A DNA stretch of 64,000 nt from NCBI RefSeq assembly GCF_023614235.1, contig NZ_CP094264.1, positions 2,170,001-2,234,000 of the forward strand, in the 5' to 3' direction. The DNA is from Streptomyces sp. MRC013. Its GTDB lineage: Bacteria > Actinomycetota > Actinomycetes > Streptomycetales > Streptomycetaceae. Positions 1 through 12,247 of the stretch are shown one piece after another. Position 1 is the first letter of the stretch. Each line of letters begins with the position of its first letter. The position numbers and the translations under genes are program-made. The notes beneath the pieces are model-generated. The model was not told where the DNA came from. It did no database searches and was given only the letters and a program-made list of their open reading frames with translations.

Positions 1-508
1 ACCGTATCGGTCGCCGTGCCCCGCGAAGGACCCGGCGTACGGGAGCGCCGCGAGCAGGAGCACCAGCGGCAACCACGGCCCCGCGCGGACTCCACACCTC
101 CCCGAGGGCGCCGACGAGCGGGGACCCGACGAGGGTGCCCCCGTACGTGAAGACGTCGAGCCGCGCGACGGCCGCGCCGGCGGCGAGCCCGGACGGGCCC
201 GGCGCTCCGGCCGTCTGCCACGTCCGCTCCCCGGCGCCGACCGCGGCGAGGGCGAGGAGCACCAGGGGCTGCGCCCACCGCAGGACGGCATGGGCGGGGA
301 CGCGCCGGACGAGCGCGCCGGTGACGGCGCTGCCCGGTCCGGCGAGCACGGGCACACCCGCCAGGTGGGCGGGCAGGAGCGGGTCGGGAACACCGTACTG
401 CTGCTGGACCGCGGGGACGCGGGTGGCGAGCAGCGCGAGGGCGGTGCCCTGCACGAGGAACGAGGGGGCCAGCGCACACCGTCCGCGCCGCAGCCGCGCA
501 TCGGTCAC
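1..508 (-). pseudogene. MFS transporter remnant (degenerate, runs off window edge)
   Basis: Reading the minus strand from a GTG at 508 gives about 145 residues like the start of a Streptomyces major facilitator permease: a hydrophobic first helix (FLVQGTALALLATRVPA), a loop with QQQYG, then VPVLAGPGSAVTG and a short RRVP basic loop. The frame then jumps, after only about 90 residues, to text resembling the last helices (GTLVGSPLVGALGEVWSPRG), so most of the middle is missing. Near position 70 the helix text PLVLLLAALPYAGSF continues in another frame, so there is also a frameshift. Intact family members have about 400 residues and 12 helices. I infer a dead gene. Assignment to MFS rests on my reading of the helix text. 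Confidence 0.55.
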
Positions 509-566
509 GGCGGGAGAGGGTGCGGCGGGAAAGGGCGCGGCGGTGCTCTGCCGCCGGACAGCGTCG

Positions 567-1211
567 TCACAGGATGAGCGCGGGCAACCGGGCCATGTCG
601 TCGAAGTACCCGTCGGCGCCGGGCAGTTCACCGGGATCGCTCATGGCGGTGAAGGCGTAGACGGCCATGCCCGCGGCGCGGGCGGCCCGGACGCCGAGGG
701 GGCTGTCCTCGACGACGGCGCACCGTTCGGGGGCGACGCCCATGCGCTCGGCGGCGTGGAGGAACAGGTCGGGGGCCGGCTTGCCGCGACCGACGTCCTC
801 GGCGCTGAACACGGTGCCGGGCGCGAACCACGGGTCGAGCCCGGTTCTGCGGTGCCCCGTGCGGATGCGTTCGTGACCGCTGGAGGAGGCGACGCAGTAC
901 GGCACCCCCGCGGCGACGAGCCCGCCGAGGACGTCGGCCACCCCGGGCACGGCGGTGAGGTCGCGTTCGAAGGCGGCGAAGACACGGGCGTGGAAGGTGG
1001 CGTCGAAGTCCTCGGGCAGCCGCCGTCCGGTCCGTTCGAGGATGGTGTCGTGAACGCGGTGCAGTGCGCCCCCCATGTAGTCGCGGAGGGAGTCCTCGTA
1101 GGTGGTGGGGTACCCGAGTTCGGTCAGGTACCCGGCCAGGATGGCGTTGGAGAGGGGCTCGCTGTCCACCAGGACGCCGTCGTTGTCGAATATGATCAGG
1201 TCGTGGCGCAT
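567..1211 (-). CDS. HAD-IA family hydrolase (beta-phosphoglucomutase/phosphatase-like)
   Basis: A 214-residue cytosolic haloacid-dehalogenase phosphohydrolase. Motif I is FDNDGVLVDSEP with the nucleophile Asp9 and general acid Asp11; motif II is the Ser in VASSSG; motif III is the Lys in GKPAPDLF; motif IV is the Asp of VVEDSPLG. The helical cap sits between motifs I and II, as in beta-phosphoglucomutase and related sugar-phosphate phosphatases. Substrate cannot be told from sequence. The ATG at 1211 follows GAGGGTGGG. The gene starts only 23 bp past the rRNA terminator stem, leaving little room for its own promoter. Confidence 0.88.
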   Translation of the reverse strand: MRHDLIIFDNDGVLVDSEPLSNAILAGYLTELGYPTTYEDSLRDYMGGALHRVHDTILERTGRRLPEDFDATFHARVFAAFERDLTAVPGVADVLGGLVAAGVPYCVASSSGHERIRTGHRRTGLDPWFAPGTVFSAEDVGRGKPAPDLFLHAAERMGVAPERCAVVEDSPLGVRAARAAGMAVYAFTAMSDPGELPGADGYFDDMARLPALIL

Positions 1212-1234
1212 GAACCCACCCTCAACGCGGAAAT

Positions 1235-1274
1235 GCCCCGGTCCGGGAAAGCCAGAGGCTTCCCGGACCGGGGC
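1235..1274 (-). terminator. rrn operon terminator
   Basis: Near-perfect inverted repeat just past 5S: arms 1235-1253 and 1257-1274, 18 bp with one bulged A (1250) and a 3-nt loop (1254-1256). There is little U-tract on the minus side, as is common for Streptomyces terminators. It should end the rRNA transcript before the HAD gene. Confidence 0.8.
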
Positions 1275-1284
1275 TCAAGAATTG

Positions 1285-1402
1285 TTCGGCGGTGTCCTAC
1301 TCTCCCACAGGATCCCCCCTGCAGTACCATCGGCGCTGAAAGGCTTAGCTTCCGGGTTCGGAATGTAACCGGGCGTTTCCCTAACGCTATGACCACCGAA
1401 AC
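1285..1402 (-). rRNA. rrf: 5S ribosomal RNA
   Basis: About 118 nt. The minus strand begins with the GTTTCGGTGGTCATAGCG type 5' end and ends with GTAGGACACCGCCGAAC, which pair to form helix I; the internal CCGAACCCGGAAG loop is typical. Ends are estimated to within about 2 nt. It is the last gene of the 16S-23S-5S operon. Confidence 0.95.
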
Positions 1403-1458
1403 ACTATGAAGATACCGACACTCCACCGGCACACCGGGAGGTCGTTCCTTCAGAACAA

Positions 1459-1475
1459 CACAGTGGACGCGAGCA
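1459..1475 (-). repeat. 23S processing stem, 3' arm
   Basis: A 17-nt sequence in the 23S-5S spacer that is the exact reverse complement of 4609-4625 just upstream of 23S. The two arms bring the ends of pre-23S rRNA together, the usual RNase III processing stalk of bacterial rRNA operons. Confidence 0.8.
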
Positions 1476-1481
1476 ACTGAG

Positions 1482-6437
<4,956 letters not shown>

Positions 6438-6674
6438 AATGCTTCCCGGTCATCCGGGCAAACACCCGCGTTGAGCGGGACCGGAAGAAGGAATGATCCT
6501 CCCGATCCACAGCATCCTCGCTGTGTTCTTCAAAGGAACCACGTCTCACAGAGACGGGGTTATCAACATATCTGGCGTTGACTTTTGGCACGCTGTTGAG
6601 TTCTCAAGGAACGAACGCTTCCCTCGTACTCACCCTCTCGGGCTTTCCTCCGGGCGCTTCCCTTCGGTTTCTCC
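6438..6674 (-). other. rrn leader (transcribed, non-coding)
   Basis: Leader between the most proximal promoter and 16S. It carries the conserved actinobacterial box CTTGAGAACTCAACAGCGTG (6594-6613) followed by CCAAAAGTCAACGCCAGA, found before 16S in many actinobacteria and thought to serve antitermination or processing. No open reading frame here is credible. Confidence 0.7.
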
Positions 6675-6680
6675 AGCCTA
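6675..6680 (-). promoter_or_regulatory. rrn promoter -10 (proximal)
   Basis: Minus-strand TAGGCT inside GGATCTGCTAGGCT. The same GGATCTG-TAG frame recurs at 6767, suggesting a duplicated promoter module. No good -35 hexamer is visible at 17 bp, which is common for rrn promoters in this genus. Confidence 0.5.
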
Positions 6681-6766
6681 GCAGATCCGTTTACCGTCTC
6701 CGCCACCCGCTGGAGCGGGCCACCGGACCGTTCCCCGCTTTCGCGTTTCCCTTTCCGGCGATTCCG

Positions 6767-6772
6767 ACTCTA
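6767..6772 (-). promoter_or_regulatory. rrn promoter -10 (middle)
   Basis: Minus-strand TAGAGT inside GGATCTGATAGAGTCGGAA, a sequence I recognise from before Streptomyces rRNA operons. The -35 side is weak. Confidence 0.55.
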
Positions 6773-6846
6773 TCAGATCCTTTCGGCCCTGATTCCCCGT
6801 CAGAAGGGGTTGTCCTCACAGCCTTCCGGCCGCTCCGACGACGTGA

Positions 6847-6876
6847 ACCTTAGCGAATCCACAGGCCCGACGCTAA
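6847..6876 (-). promoter_or_regulatory. rrn promoter (upstream of middle)
   Basis: Minus-strand TTAGCG (6876-6871), 18-bp spacer, TAAGGT (6852-6847). Plausible vegetative sigma promoter, one of several stacked before the rrn operon. Confidence 0.45.
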
Positions 6877-7026
6877 TCGGGCTTCCACTCTCTCGAGCGG
6901 GGATTCTTCATTCCACAAAAGCACGTGCAAAGCGTCGCGACGGAGAGTCGCTCGCCGGGGGTGTTTTTGCGGGATGGCTGTCCGGGGACCGACCGGGGTC
7001 GGCGCTCACGTCGGACAACTCGGAGA

Positions 7027-7055
7027 ACAGTACGTATCGGCCGCACCGCTGTCAA
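7027..7055 (-). promoter_or_regulatory. rrn distal promoter, near-consensus
   Basis: Minus-strand TTGACA (7055-7050), exactly 17 bp, TACTGT (7032-7027). This is the best vegetative-type promoter in the window. It lies about 590 bp from 16S and back to back with the trp-leader relic that starts at 7087 on the plus strand. Confidence 0.7.
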
Positions 7056-7086
7056 CCCGTCCCCCTACCCCGGCAGGGTGAGGGTC

Positions 7087-7209
7087 ATGACGGCGCATGC
7101 GCACAGCCTCCTGTGGTGGACCGCCGCTCCGGCGGCCGTCCGCGTTTCCCCCTCCGGGCGGGACGGCCGCGGGAAGCGGCGGTCCCGAACGGAAGCGAGA
7201 GGGACATGA
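7087..7209 (+). promoter_or_regulatory. Relic tryptophan attenuator: leader peptide with tandem Trp codons
   Basis: A short frame opens at ATG 7087 after GGGTGAGGG and reads MTAHAHSLLWWTAAPAAVR, with two adjacent Trp codons at 7114-7119. The shape resembles the Streptomyces trp leader peptide (TrpL, with a WWW run and a TAHPAA-like tail). Downstream lie two nested perfect stems: 7118-7128 with 7175-7185 (11 bp) and 7132-7141 with 7161-7170 (10 bp). The outer stem begins inside the second Trp codon, as ribosome-mediated attenuation requires. The frame now runs on 40 codons to a TGA overlapping the ATG of the trpS remnant (ATGA), so the original leader stop seems lost. Function is inferred; the gene it served is dead. 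Confidence 0.6.
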
Positions 7210-7401
7210 CGCGGATCTTCAGCGGGATCAAGCCGACCGGGCACCTGACCCCGGGCAACCCCATCGGCACCGTCCGCCGGTGGGCCGAGGAGGACCAGTG
7301 CCGGGCGGAGGCGCTGTTCGGCGACGTCGACCCGGCGGGCCGTGGCGCGGCCGGTGGTGGACCGCGCCTACCGGGCGGTGGGGCCGGTGCCCGCCGTCTG
7401 A
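7206..7401 (+). pseudogene. trpS: Tryptophanyl-tRNA synthetase remnant
   Basis: From ATG 7206 the frame reads MTRIFSGIKPTGHLTPGN, then VRRWAEEDQ and RAEALFGDVD. This is the N-terminus of TrpRS, including the class I HIGH-like motif (TGHLTPGN; living enzymes usually read TGxxHLGN/GHLTLGN). After about 45 codons the rest of the catalytic domain is absent. In another frame the sequence continues VVDRAYRAVGPVPAV and stops at 7399-7401, like the last residues of TrpRS. So an internal deletion removed roughly 270 codons and left both ends. Streptomyces often has two TrpRS genes; I take this as the dispensable copy next to proC. It overlaps the end of the convergent regulator gene by 34 bp. Confidence 0.65.
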
Positions 7402-8353
7402 CGGAACGCGGCCCGGTAGTCGCGCGGGCTGGTGGCGAGGTGCGCCGCGAAGTGCTGCCGCATGGTGACCTCGCTGCCGAAGCCCGCGAGGCGGGCCACC
7501 TCGGGCAGGGGGTGGTCGGTGCGTTCGAGGAGCTTCTGGGCGGCGGCGACGCGCTGGGCGACGAGCCAGCGGAGGGGGTTGTGCCGGTGGTGGCCCGGAA
7601 GTGGCGGGCGAAGGTGCGCGGGGACATGCCGGCGCGGGCGGCGAGGGAGGCGACGGTGTGCGGTCGGTCGAGGTGGGCGAGGGCGTGGGCGCGTACGGCG
7701 GCGAGGGCGTCGGCGTCGCGGTCGGCGCGCGGAGTGGGGTGCTCGATGAACTGGGCCTGGGTGCCGGTGCGGAACGGGGCGGTGACCATGGAGCGGGCGA
7801 TGGCCGCGGCGGTCTCGGCCCCGTGGACGGTGCGGACGAGGTGGAGGCAGAGGTCGACGCCGGCGGCGGTGCCGGCCGAGGTCCACAGGCCGCCGTCCTC
7901 GACGAACAGGGCGTTCGGTTCGACGGTGACGGCGGGGTGGCGGCGGCGGAGGCGGTCGGCCAGGTACCAGTGGGTGACGGCGCGGCGGCCGTCGAGGAGG
8001 CCGGCGCGCGCGAGGGCGAACGCGCCGGCGCACAGCGCGGCGACCGGGGTGCCCGCCCGGTGGGCGCGGCGCAGGGCGTCGAGGACGGGGGCGGCGATGG
8101 AGCCGTCGGGGTCGACGAGTCCGGGGACGACGACGAGGTCGGCCTCGTCGAGCCAGGTCAGGGGGCGGTCCGGGGTGAGGGCCATGTCACCGTCGAGGGG
8201 GACCGGCACGCCGGGCTCGACGGCGGTGCGGCGCAGCTCGAACGGGGGGACGCCGCGGTCGGCGCGGTCGACGCCCCAGACCTCGGTGATGACGGAGACG
8301 TCGAAGGCGCGTACGCCCGGGAAGGCGAGCATCGCCACGCGGTACACGGACAT
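7368..8353 (-). pseudogene. GlxA/FtrA-type AraC family regulator (one-base frameshift)
   Basis: Regulator with an N-terminal DJ-1/PfpI-like domain (from MSVYRVAMLAFPGV to the ALCAGAFALARAG nucleophile-elbow region, Cys present) and a C-terminal AraC helix-turn-helix pair (VASLAARAGMSPRTFARHF, then VARLAGFGSEVTMRQHF). The frame breaks inside the HTH at a G run (7574-7578); adding one base rejoins FRATTGTTP to LRWLVAQRVAAAQ and gives 328 residues, the normal size. It is divergent from the isochorismatase-like gene at 8447, a common regulator-target arrangement. Because both halves are otherwise pristine, a sequencing error is at least as likely as true loss. Confidence 0.75.
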
Positions 8354-8446
8354 GGGACCAGGATCGCATCGGGGTGTCGGTATCCCATCGACGGGTGTCG
8401 TCACCGCCACTGGTGACGGTCCGGGCGGAGGTCGGAGGATTCCGGC

Positions 8447-9073
8447 ATGGAACTGAACGGAAGTGTCGAGGTCGAGATCGCGGCTGACGCCGCGCTGGTC
8501 GTGGTGGACGTGCAGAAGGGGTTCGCGGACCCGTACTGGGGGCGGCGGAACAATCCGGCGGCGGAGGGGAACATCGCCGCGCTGATCGACGTGTGGCAGG
8601 GGTCGGGGCGGCCGGTCGTGTTCGTGCGGCACGACTCGGTGAACCCGCGGTCGCCGCTGCGGCCGGGGCAGCCGGGGAACGACTTCCAGGACGTGGTGGA
8701 GGAGCGGCGGGGGAAGGGTGCGGGGCCCGAGCTGCTGGTGGCGAAGTCGGTGAACTCGGCGTTCTACGGCGAGCCGGACCTGGACGCGTGGCTGCGGGAG
8801 GCGGGGGTGCGGCAGATCGTGATCGCGGGCGTCCAGACGAACATGTGCAACGAGACGACGGCCCGGATGGGCGGGAACCTCGGGTACGACGTGCTCTTCC
8901 CGCTGGACGCGATGCACACGTTCGACGCGACCGGACCGTTCGGGTGGTCGCTGACCGCCGACGAGCTGTCGCGGGCGACGGCGGTGTCGCTGCACTCGGA
9001 GAAGTTCGCGAGGGTCGTGACGACGGCGGCCGTGTTGCGGGGCGCCGGGGTGGAGGTGGCCGGGACGGTGTGA
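8447..9073 (+). CDS. Isochorismatase-family cysteine hydrolase
   Basis: A 208-residue cytosolic hydrolase of the isochorismatase/nicotinamidase fold. The catalytic triad is visible: Asp of VVVDVQKGF, Lys of VAKSVNSAF, Cys of QTNMCNETTARMG. The start ATG follows GGAGG by 7 bp. The divergent GlxA-type gene is its likely regulator. The substrate (an amide or a vinyl ether) cannot be decided; the HDSVNPRSPLRPGQPGNDF segment is typical of a Streptomyces subfamily annotated only as cysteine hydrolase. Confidence 0.88.
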   Translation: MELNGSVEVEIAADAALVVVDVQKGFADPYWGRRNNPAAEGNIAALIDVWQGSGRPVVFVRHDSVNPRSPLRPGQPGNDFQDVVEERRGKGAGPELLVAKSVNSAFYGEPDLDAWLREAGVRQIVIAGVQTNMCNETTARMGGNLGYDVLFPLDAMHTFDATGPFGWSLTADELSRATAVSLHSEKFARVVTTAAVLRGAGVEVAGTV

Positions 9074-9114
9074 CCGCCGGGCGCGCCGCCCCTCCTGGCC
9101 GGGACAGACGGGAC

Positions 9115-9136
9115 GCCGGGGCGGTACGGCCCCGGC
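9115..9136. terminator. Possible bidirectional terminator
   Basis: Inverted repeat GCCGGGGC (9115-9122) / GCCCCGGC (9129-9136) with a 6-nt loop, between the convergent hydrolase gene and proC. No U-tract. Confidence 0.4.
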
Positions 9137-9194
9137 AGCCGGGGGCCACGCCCCTCCGGCCGGGGACGGCGGGGGGCCGGGGGGCGGGGCAGGG

Positions 9195-10004
9195 TCAGCC
9201 GTTGCCGGAGCCCAGTTCGCGGCTGCGGTCGCGGGCGGCCTCCAGGGCGGCGATGAGGGCCGCCCGTACACCGTGGTTCTCCAGCTCGCGGATGGCGCTG
9301 ATGGTCGTGCCGGCGGGGGAGGTGACGGCCTCGCGGAGCTTGACCGGGTGCTCGCCGCTGTCGCGGAGCATCACGGCGGCGCCGATGGCGGCCTGGACGA
9401 TGAGGTCATGGGCCTGGGCACGGGGCAGACCGAGGAGGATGCCCGCGTCGGTCATGGCCTCGACGAGGAAGTAGAAGTAGGCCGGCCCGGAGCCGGACAG
9501 GGCCGTCGCGGCGTCCTGCTGGGACTCGGGGACGCGGAGGGTCTTGCCGACGCCGCCGAAGATCTCCTCGGTGTGGGCGAGGTGCGCGCCGGTGGCGTGG
9601 GTGCCCGCGGAGATGACGGACATCCCCTCGTCGACGAGGACGGGGGTGTTCGGCATGACGCGGACGACCGGGGTCCCGAGGGCGAGGCGCTCCTCGATGA
9701 ACGCGGTGGTGATGCCCGCCGCCGCGCTGACGACCAGGTGGTCGCGGGTGACGTGGTGGGCGAGTTCGTCGAGGAGCCGGCCCATGTCCTGGGGCTTCAC
9801 GGCGAGGATGAGGGTGTCGGCGCGCCGGGCGGCCTCGGAGTTGGGGACGGCCTCGACGCCGTAACGGGTGCGGAGCTCCCCGGCGCGTTCGGGGCGGCGG
9901 GCGGTGACGAGGAGGTGGGCGGTGGGCCAGCCGGCCCGGATCATGCCGCTGAGGAGGGCCTCTCCGATCTTTCCGGTGCCGAGGACCGCGACTGTCTGGG
10001 TCAT
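9195..10004 (-). CDS. proC: Pyrroline-5-carboxylate reductase
   Basis: A 269-residue enzyme for the last step of proline synthesis: NAD(P)H reduction of 1-pyrroline-5-carboxylate. The Rossmann motif VLGTGKIGEALLSG is at residues 6-19. Family signatures VVRVMPNTPVLV and ALSGSGPAYFYFLVEAM are present, and the C-terminal LREAVTSPAGTTISAI matches the dimerisation helix signature. Length is typical. The ATG at 10004 is the first in frame. It is monocistronic by spacing and convergent with the hydrolase gene. Confidence 0.95.
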   Translation of the reverse strand: MTQTVAVLGTGKIGEALLSGMIRAGWPTAHLLVTARRPERAGELRTRYGVEAVPNSEAARRADTLILAVKPQDMGRLLDELAHHVTRDHLVVSAAAGITTAFIEERLALGTPVVRVMPNTPVLVDEGMSVISAGTHATGAHLAHTEEIFGGVGKTLRVPESQQDAATALSGSGPAYFYFLVEAMTDAGILLGLPRAQAHDLIVQAAIGAAVMLRDSGEHPVKLREAVTSPAGTTISAIRELENHGVRAALIAALEAARDRSRELGSGNG

Positions 10005-10181
10005 TGCTCCGCTCGCCTTGCCGTGGGGTGACTGCCGGCGCCATCCTCCCACCCGGCCGGTCGGTGGTCGCGGTGGTCGGCGGCGGTGCCGGCTCCGGGC
10101 CGTGGTACGGGGCCGGGGCCGCGGGGCTCCGGGGGGCGGTACGGGGGCGGGGCGGAGGTGAGGCTGCACGGCCTCCGGGCG

Positions 10182-10251
10182 GGGCCGGGGCCGCGGTACG
10201 GGGCCGGGGCCGCGGTACGGGGCCGGGGCCGCGGTACGGGGCCGGGGCCGC
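10182..10251. repeat. 19-bp GC-rich tandem repeat
   Basis: Unit CCGCGGTACGGGGCCGGGG begins at 10191, 10210 and 10229 with partial copies on each side, about 3.5 copies. It ends 1 bp before the stop codon of the permease gene, so it lies in that gene's 3' untranslated region. Strand bias (G runs on plus) could allow hairpins between CCGCGG cores. Likely a variable-number repeat. Confidence 0.85.
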
Positions 10252-10252
10252 T

Positions 10253-10990
10253 TCAGGGGGTGCGGCGGCGGAGGGTGGCGGCGCCGAGGGCGAGGACGAG
10301 GAGGGCGCAGCCGGTGACGACCAGGACGTCGCGGAGGAAGTCGCCGGTGACGTCCGGGTGGCGGAGGACCTGGTTCATGCCGTCGACGGCGTAGGACATG
10401 GGCAGCGCGTTCGAGACGGCCTCCAGGACGGGCTGCATCCTGTCGCGCGGTGTGAACAGGCCGCAGAGGAGCAACTGCGGGAAGATCACGGCCGGCATGA
10501 ACTGGACGGCCTGGAACTCGGACGCGGCGAAGGCGGAGACGAACAGGCCGAGCGCGGTGCCGAGGAGCGCGTCGAGCAGGGCGACGAGGAGCAGCAGCCA
10601 GGGTGAGCCCGCCACGTCGAGGCCGAGGACCCACACGGCGACGGCGGTGGTGAGGGCCGACTGGACGGCGGCGAGCAGGCCGAAGGCGAGGGCGTAGCCG
10701 GCGACGAGGTCGGCTTTGCCGAGCGGCATGGCGAGGAGCCGTTCGAGGGTGCCGGAGGTGCGTTCGCGTAGGGTGGCGATGGACGTCACCAGGAACATCG
10801 TGATCAGCGGGAAGATCCCGAGCAGGGACGCGCCGATCGTGTCGAACACGCGCGGGCTGCCGTCGAAGACGTACCGGAGCAGCGTGGTCATCAGCACCGG
10901 GACGAAGAGCATCAGGGCGACGGTCCGCGGGTCGTGCCTGAGCTGGCGCAGGACTCGGGCGGCGGTGGCCAGGGTGCGGAAGCCGTTCAC
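10253..10990 (-). CDS. ABC-2 type transporter permease
   Basis: A 245-residue integral membrane protein with six predicted helices, including ALMLFVPVLMTTLLRYVF, LLGIFPLITMFLVTSIATL and LLVVLTGC-like C-terminal segments. After helix 2 comes RERTSGTLERLLAMPLGKAD, the cytoplasmic coupling motif of ABC-2 permeases. It starts with GTG overlapping the ATPase stop (GTGA, 10987-10990), so translation is coupled. With the preceding gene it forms a two-gene exporter of unknown substrate, resembling DrrB or NodJ. Confidence 0.9.
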   Translation of the reverse strand: MNGFRTLATAARVLRQLRHDPRTVALMLFVPVLMTTLLRYVFDGSPRVFDTIGASLLGIFPLITMFLVTSIATLRERTSGTLERLLAMPLGKADLVAGYALAFGLLAAVQSALTTAVAVWVLGLDVAGSPWLLLLVALLDALLGTALGLFVSAFAASEFQAVQFMPAVIFPQLLLCGLFTPRDRMQPVLEAVSNALPMSYAVDGMNQVLRHPDVTGDFLRDVLVVTGCALLVLALGAATLRRRTP

Positions 10991-11769
10991 GGCTGCTCCT
11001 CGAGGGGGGTGCGGGCGGTGGCCGCGGCGGCGGTGTCGACCATGTGGAGGAAGGCGTCCTCGACGGTGCCGGTGCCGCTGCGGCGGCGGAGGGCCTCGGG
11101 GGTGTCGTCGGCGAGGAGCTCGCCCTCCCGCAGGAGGAGGAGGCGGTGGCAGCGCTCGGCCTCGTCCATGACGTGGGAGGAGACGAGGAGGGCGGCGCCC
11201 CGGTCGGCGGCGATGCGGTGGAAGAGGTCCCACAGGTCGCGGCGGAGGACGGGGTCGAGGCCGACCGTCGGCTCGTCGAGGACCAGGAGGTCGGGAGTGC
11301 CGAGGAGGGCCACGGCGAGGGAGACGCGGCTGCGCTGTCCGCCGGAGAGCCGGCCGGCGAGGGCGTCGGCGTGACCGGTGAGGTCCACGTCGGCGAGGGC
11401 ACGGGTGACGGCTTCGGCGCGCCGGTCGCGGTGGCGGCGCCCGGGGTGGAGGACCTGGGCGAAGTAGGCGAGGTTCTGCCGGACCGACAGGTCGGCGTAG
11501 ACCGACGGGGACTGGGTGACGTAGCCGATGCGGGAGCGGAGCGCCGGGTCGCCGGCGGGTCGGCCGAGGACGTTCAGGGTGCCGGTGACCTCGGCCTGGG
11601 CGCCGATGACGGCGCGCATGAGGGTGGTCTTCCCGCAGCCGGAGGGGCCGAGGAGGCCGGTGATCCGGCCCGGGGGTACGGAGAAGTCGAGGCCGCGCAG
11701 AACGGTGCGGCTCCCCCGGACGACCGTCAGGTCCCGGGCCTCGACGGCCGCGCCAGAATAATTCACCAT
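10987..11769 (-). CDS. ABC transporter ATP-binding protein
   Basis: A 260-residue nucleotide-binding subunit. Walker A GPSGCGKTT, Q-loop VTQSPSVYADLSV, signature RLSGGQRSRVSLA, Walker B LLVLDEPTVGLDP and H-loop LLVSSHVMDEAERC are all intact. It pairs with the coupled ABC-2 permease. The start codon (MVNYSGAAVEARDL) lies within an AT-rich imperfect palindrome (11758-11781), which probably binds a repressor. No regulator gene is adjacent in this operon. Confidence 0.92.
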   Translation of the reverse strand: MVNYSGAAVEARDLTVVRGSRTVLRGLDFSVPPGRITGLLGPSGCGKTTLMRAVIGAQAEVTGTLNVLGRPAGDPALRSRIGYVTQSPSVYADLSVRQNLAYFAQVLHPGRRHRDRRAEAVTRALADVDLTGHADALAGRLSGGQRSRVSLAVALLGTPDLLVLDEPTVGLDPVLRRDLWDLFHRIAADRGAALLVSSHVMDEAERCHRLLLLREGELLADDTPEALRRRSGTGTVEDAFLHMVDTAAAATARTPLEEQP

Positions 11770-11781
11770 GTGATGAATAAT
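11758..11781. promoter_or_regulatory. AT-rich palindromic operator over the ATPase start codon
   Basis: A 24-bp imperfect palindrome, ATAATTCACC-ATGT-GATGAATAAT, 18 of 24 positions symmetric, in an otherwise very GC-rich area. It covers the ATG at 11769-11767. Such islands near a start are typical of TetR, MarR or PadR operators; the binding protein is not identifiable here. Confidence 0.5.
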
Positions 11782-12116
11782 GATGCTAGGGACGGGGAGT
11801 GTCAAGGCACACCCGGCCCCGACACCGAGGCGGCGGGGCCGCCCGGGTACGGCGCCCGGGGCGGCTCCCCGCCATCCCGGTACGAGGGCGGGGCGGCTCC
11901 GGCGGGACCGGGCGACCGGCGCGGGCGGGCCGGTGCGGGCAGGTGGATGCGGGCAGGTCGGCGTGAGTCGCCCGGTACGGGTCGATCGGCACAGCTGGAC
12001 GGGCGCGGGCGGGTCAACGCGACCCGGCCGGCACGAACCGGTCCGCACGAACCGCCCGGAGGCGCGGCGACGCCGGCCGGCACGGGGCGCGGCCGGGGCG
12101 AGTGGGGCCGGGGCGA

Positions 12117-12211
12117 GGGGGCCGACGCGAAGGGGCCGACGCGAAGGGGCCGACGCGAAGGGGCCGACGCGAAGGGGCCGACGCGAAGGGGCCGACGCGA
12201 AGGGGCCGACG
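12117..12211. repeat. 14-bp tandem repeat, about 7 copies
   Basis: Unit GGGGCCGACGCGAA repeats with an exact 14-bp period; GCCGACG occurs at 12121, 12135, 12149, 12163, 12177, 12191 and 12205. Copies are virtually identical, implying recent expansion. As 14 is not a multiple of 3, the false reading frames through it cycle through three peptide phases. Confidence 0.92.
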
Positions 12212-12212
12212 T

Positions 12213-12247
12213 GGGCGCCGTGCGCCGGGCGCCGTGCGCCGGGCGCC
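12213..12247. repeat. Second 14-bp tandem repeat, about 2.5 copies
   Basis: Unit GGGCGCCGTGCGCC starting at 12213, 12227 and 12241 (partial), immediately next to the first array and with the same period but a different sequence. Confidence 0.8.

Noticed and set aside
135..1409. Long plus-strand open frame across the HAD gene and 5S rRNA
   Set aside because: Antisense shadow of a high-GC gene; no family features, and it runs into rRNA.
7085..9271. 728-residue minus frame joining the GlxA-type regulator with neighbouring text
   Set aside because: Only the central part (MSVYRVAML to the HTH) is real; the ends are read-through of GC-rich non-coding frames.
12117..12247. CRISPR-like array
   Set aside because: Repeats are directly adjacent with no unique spacers and no cas genes; it is a minisatellite.
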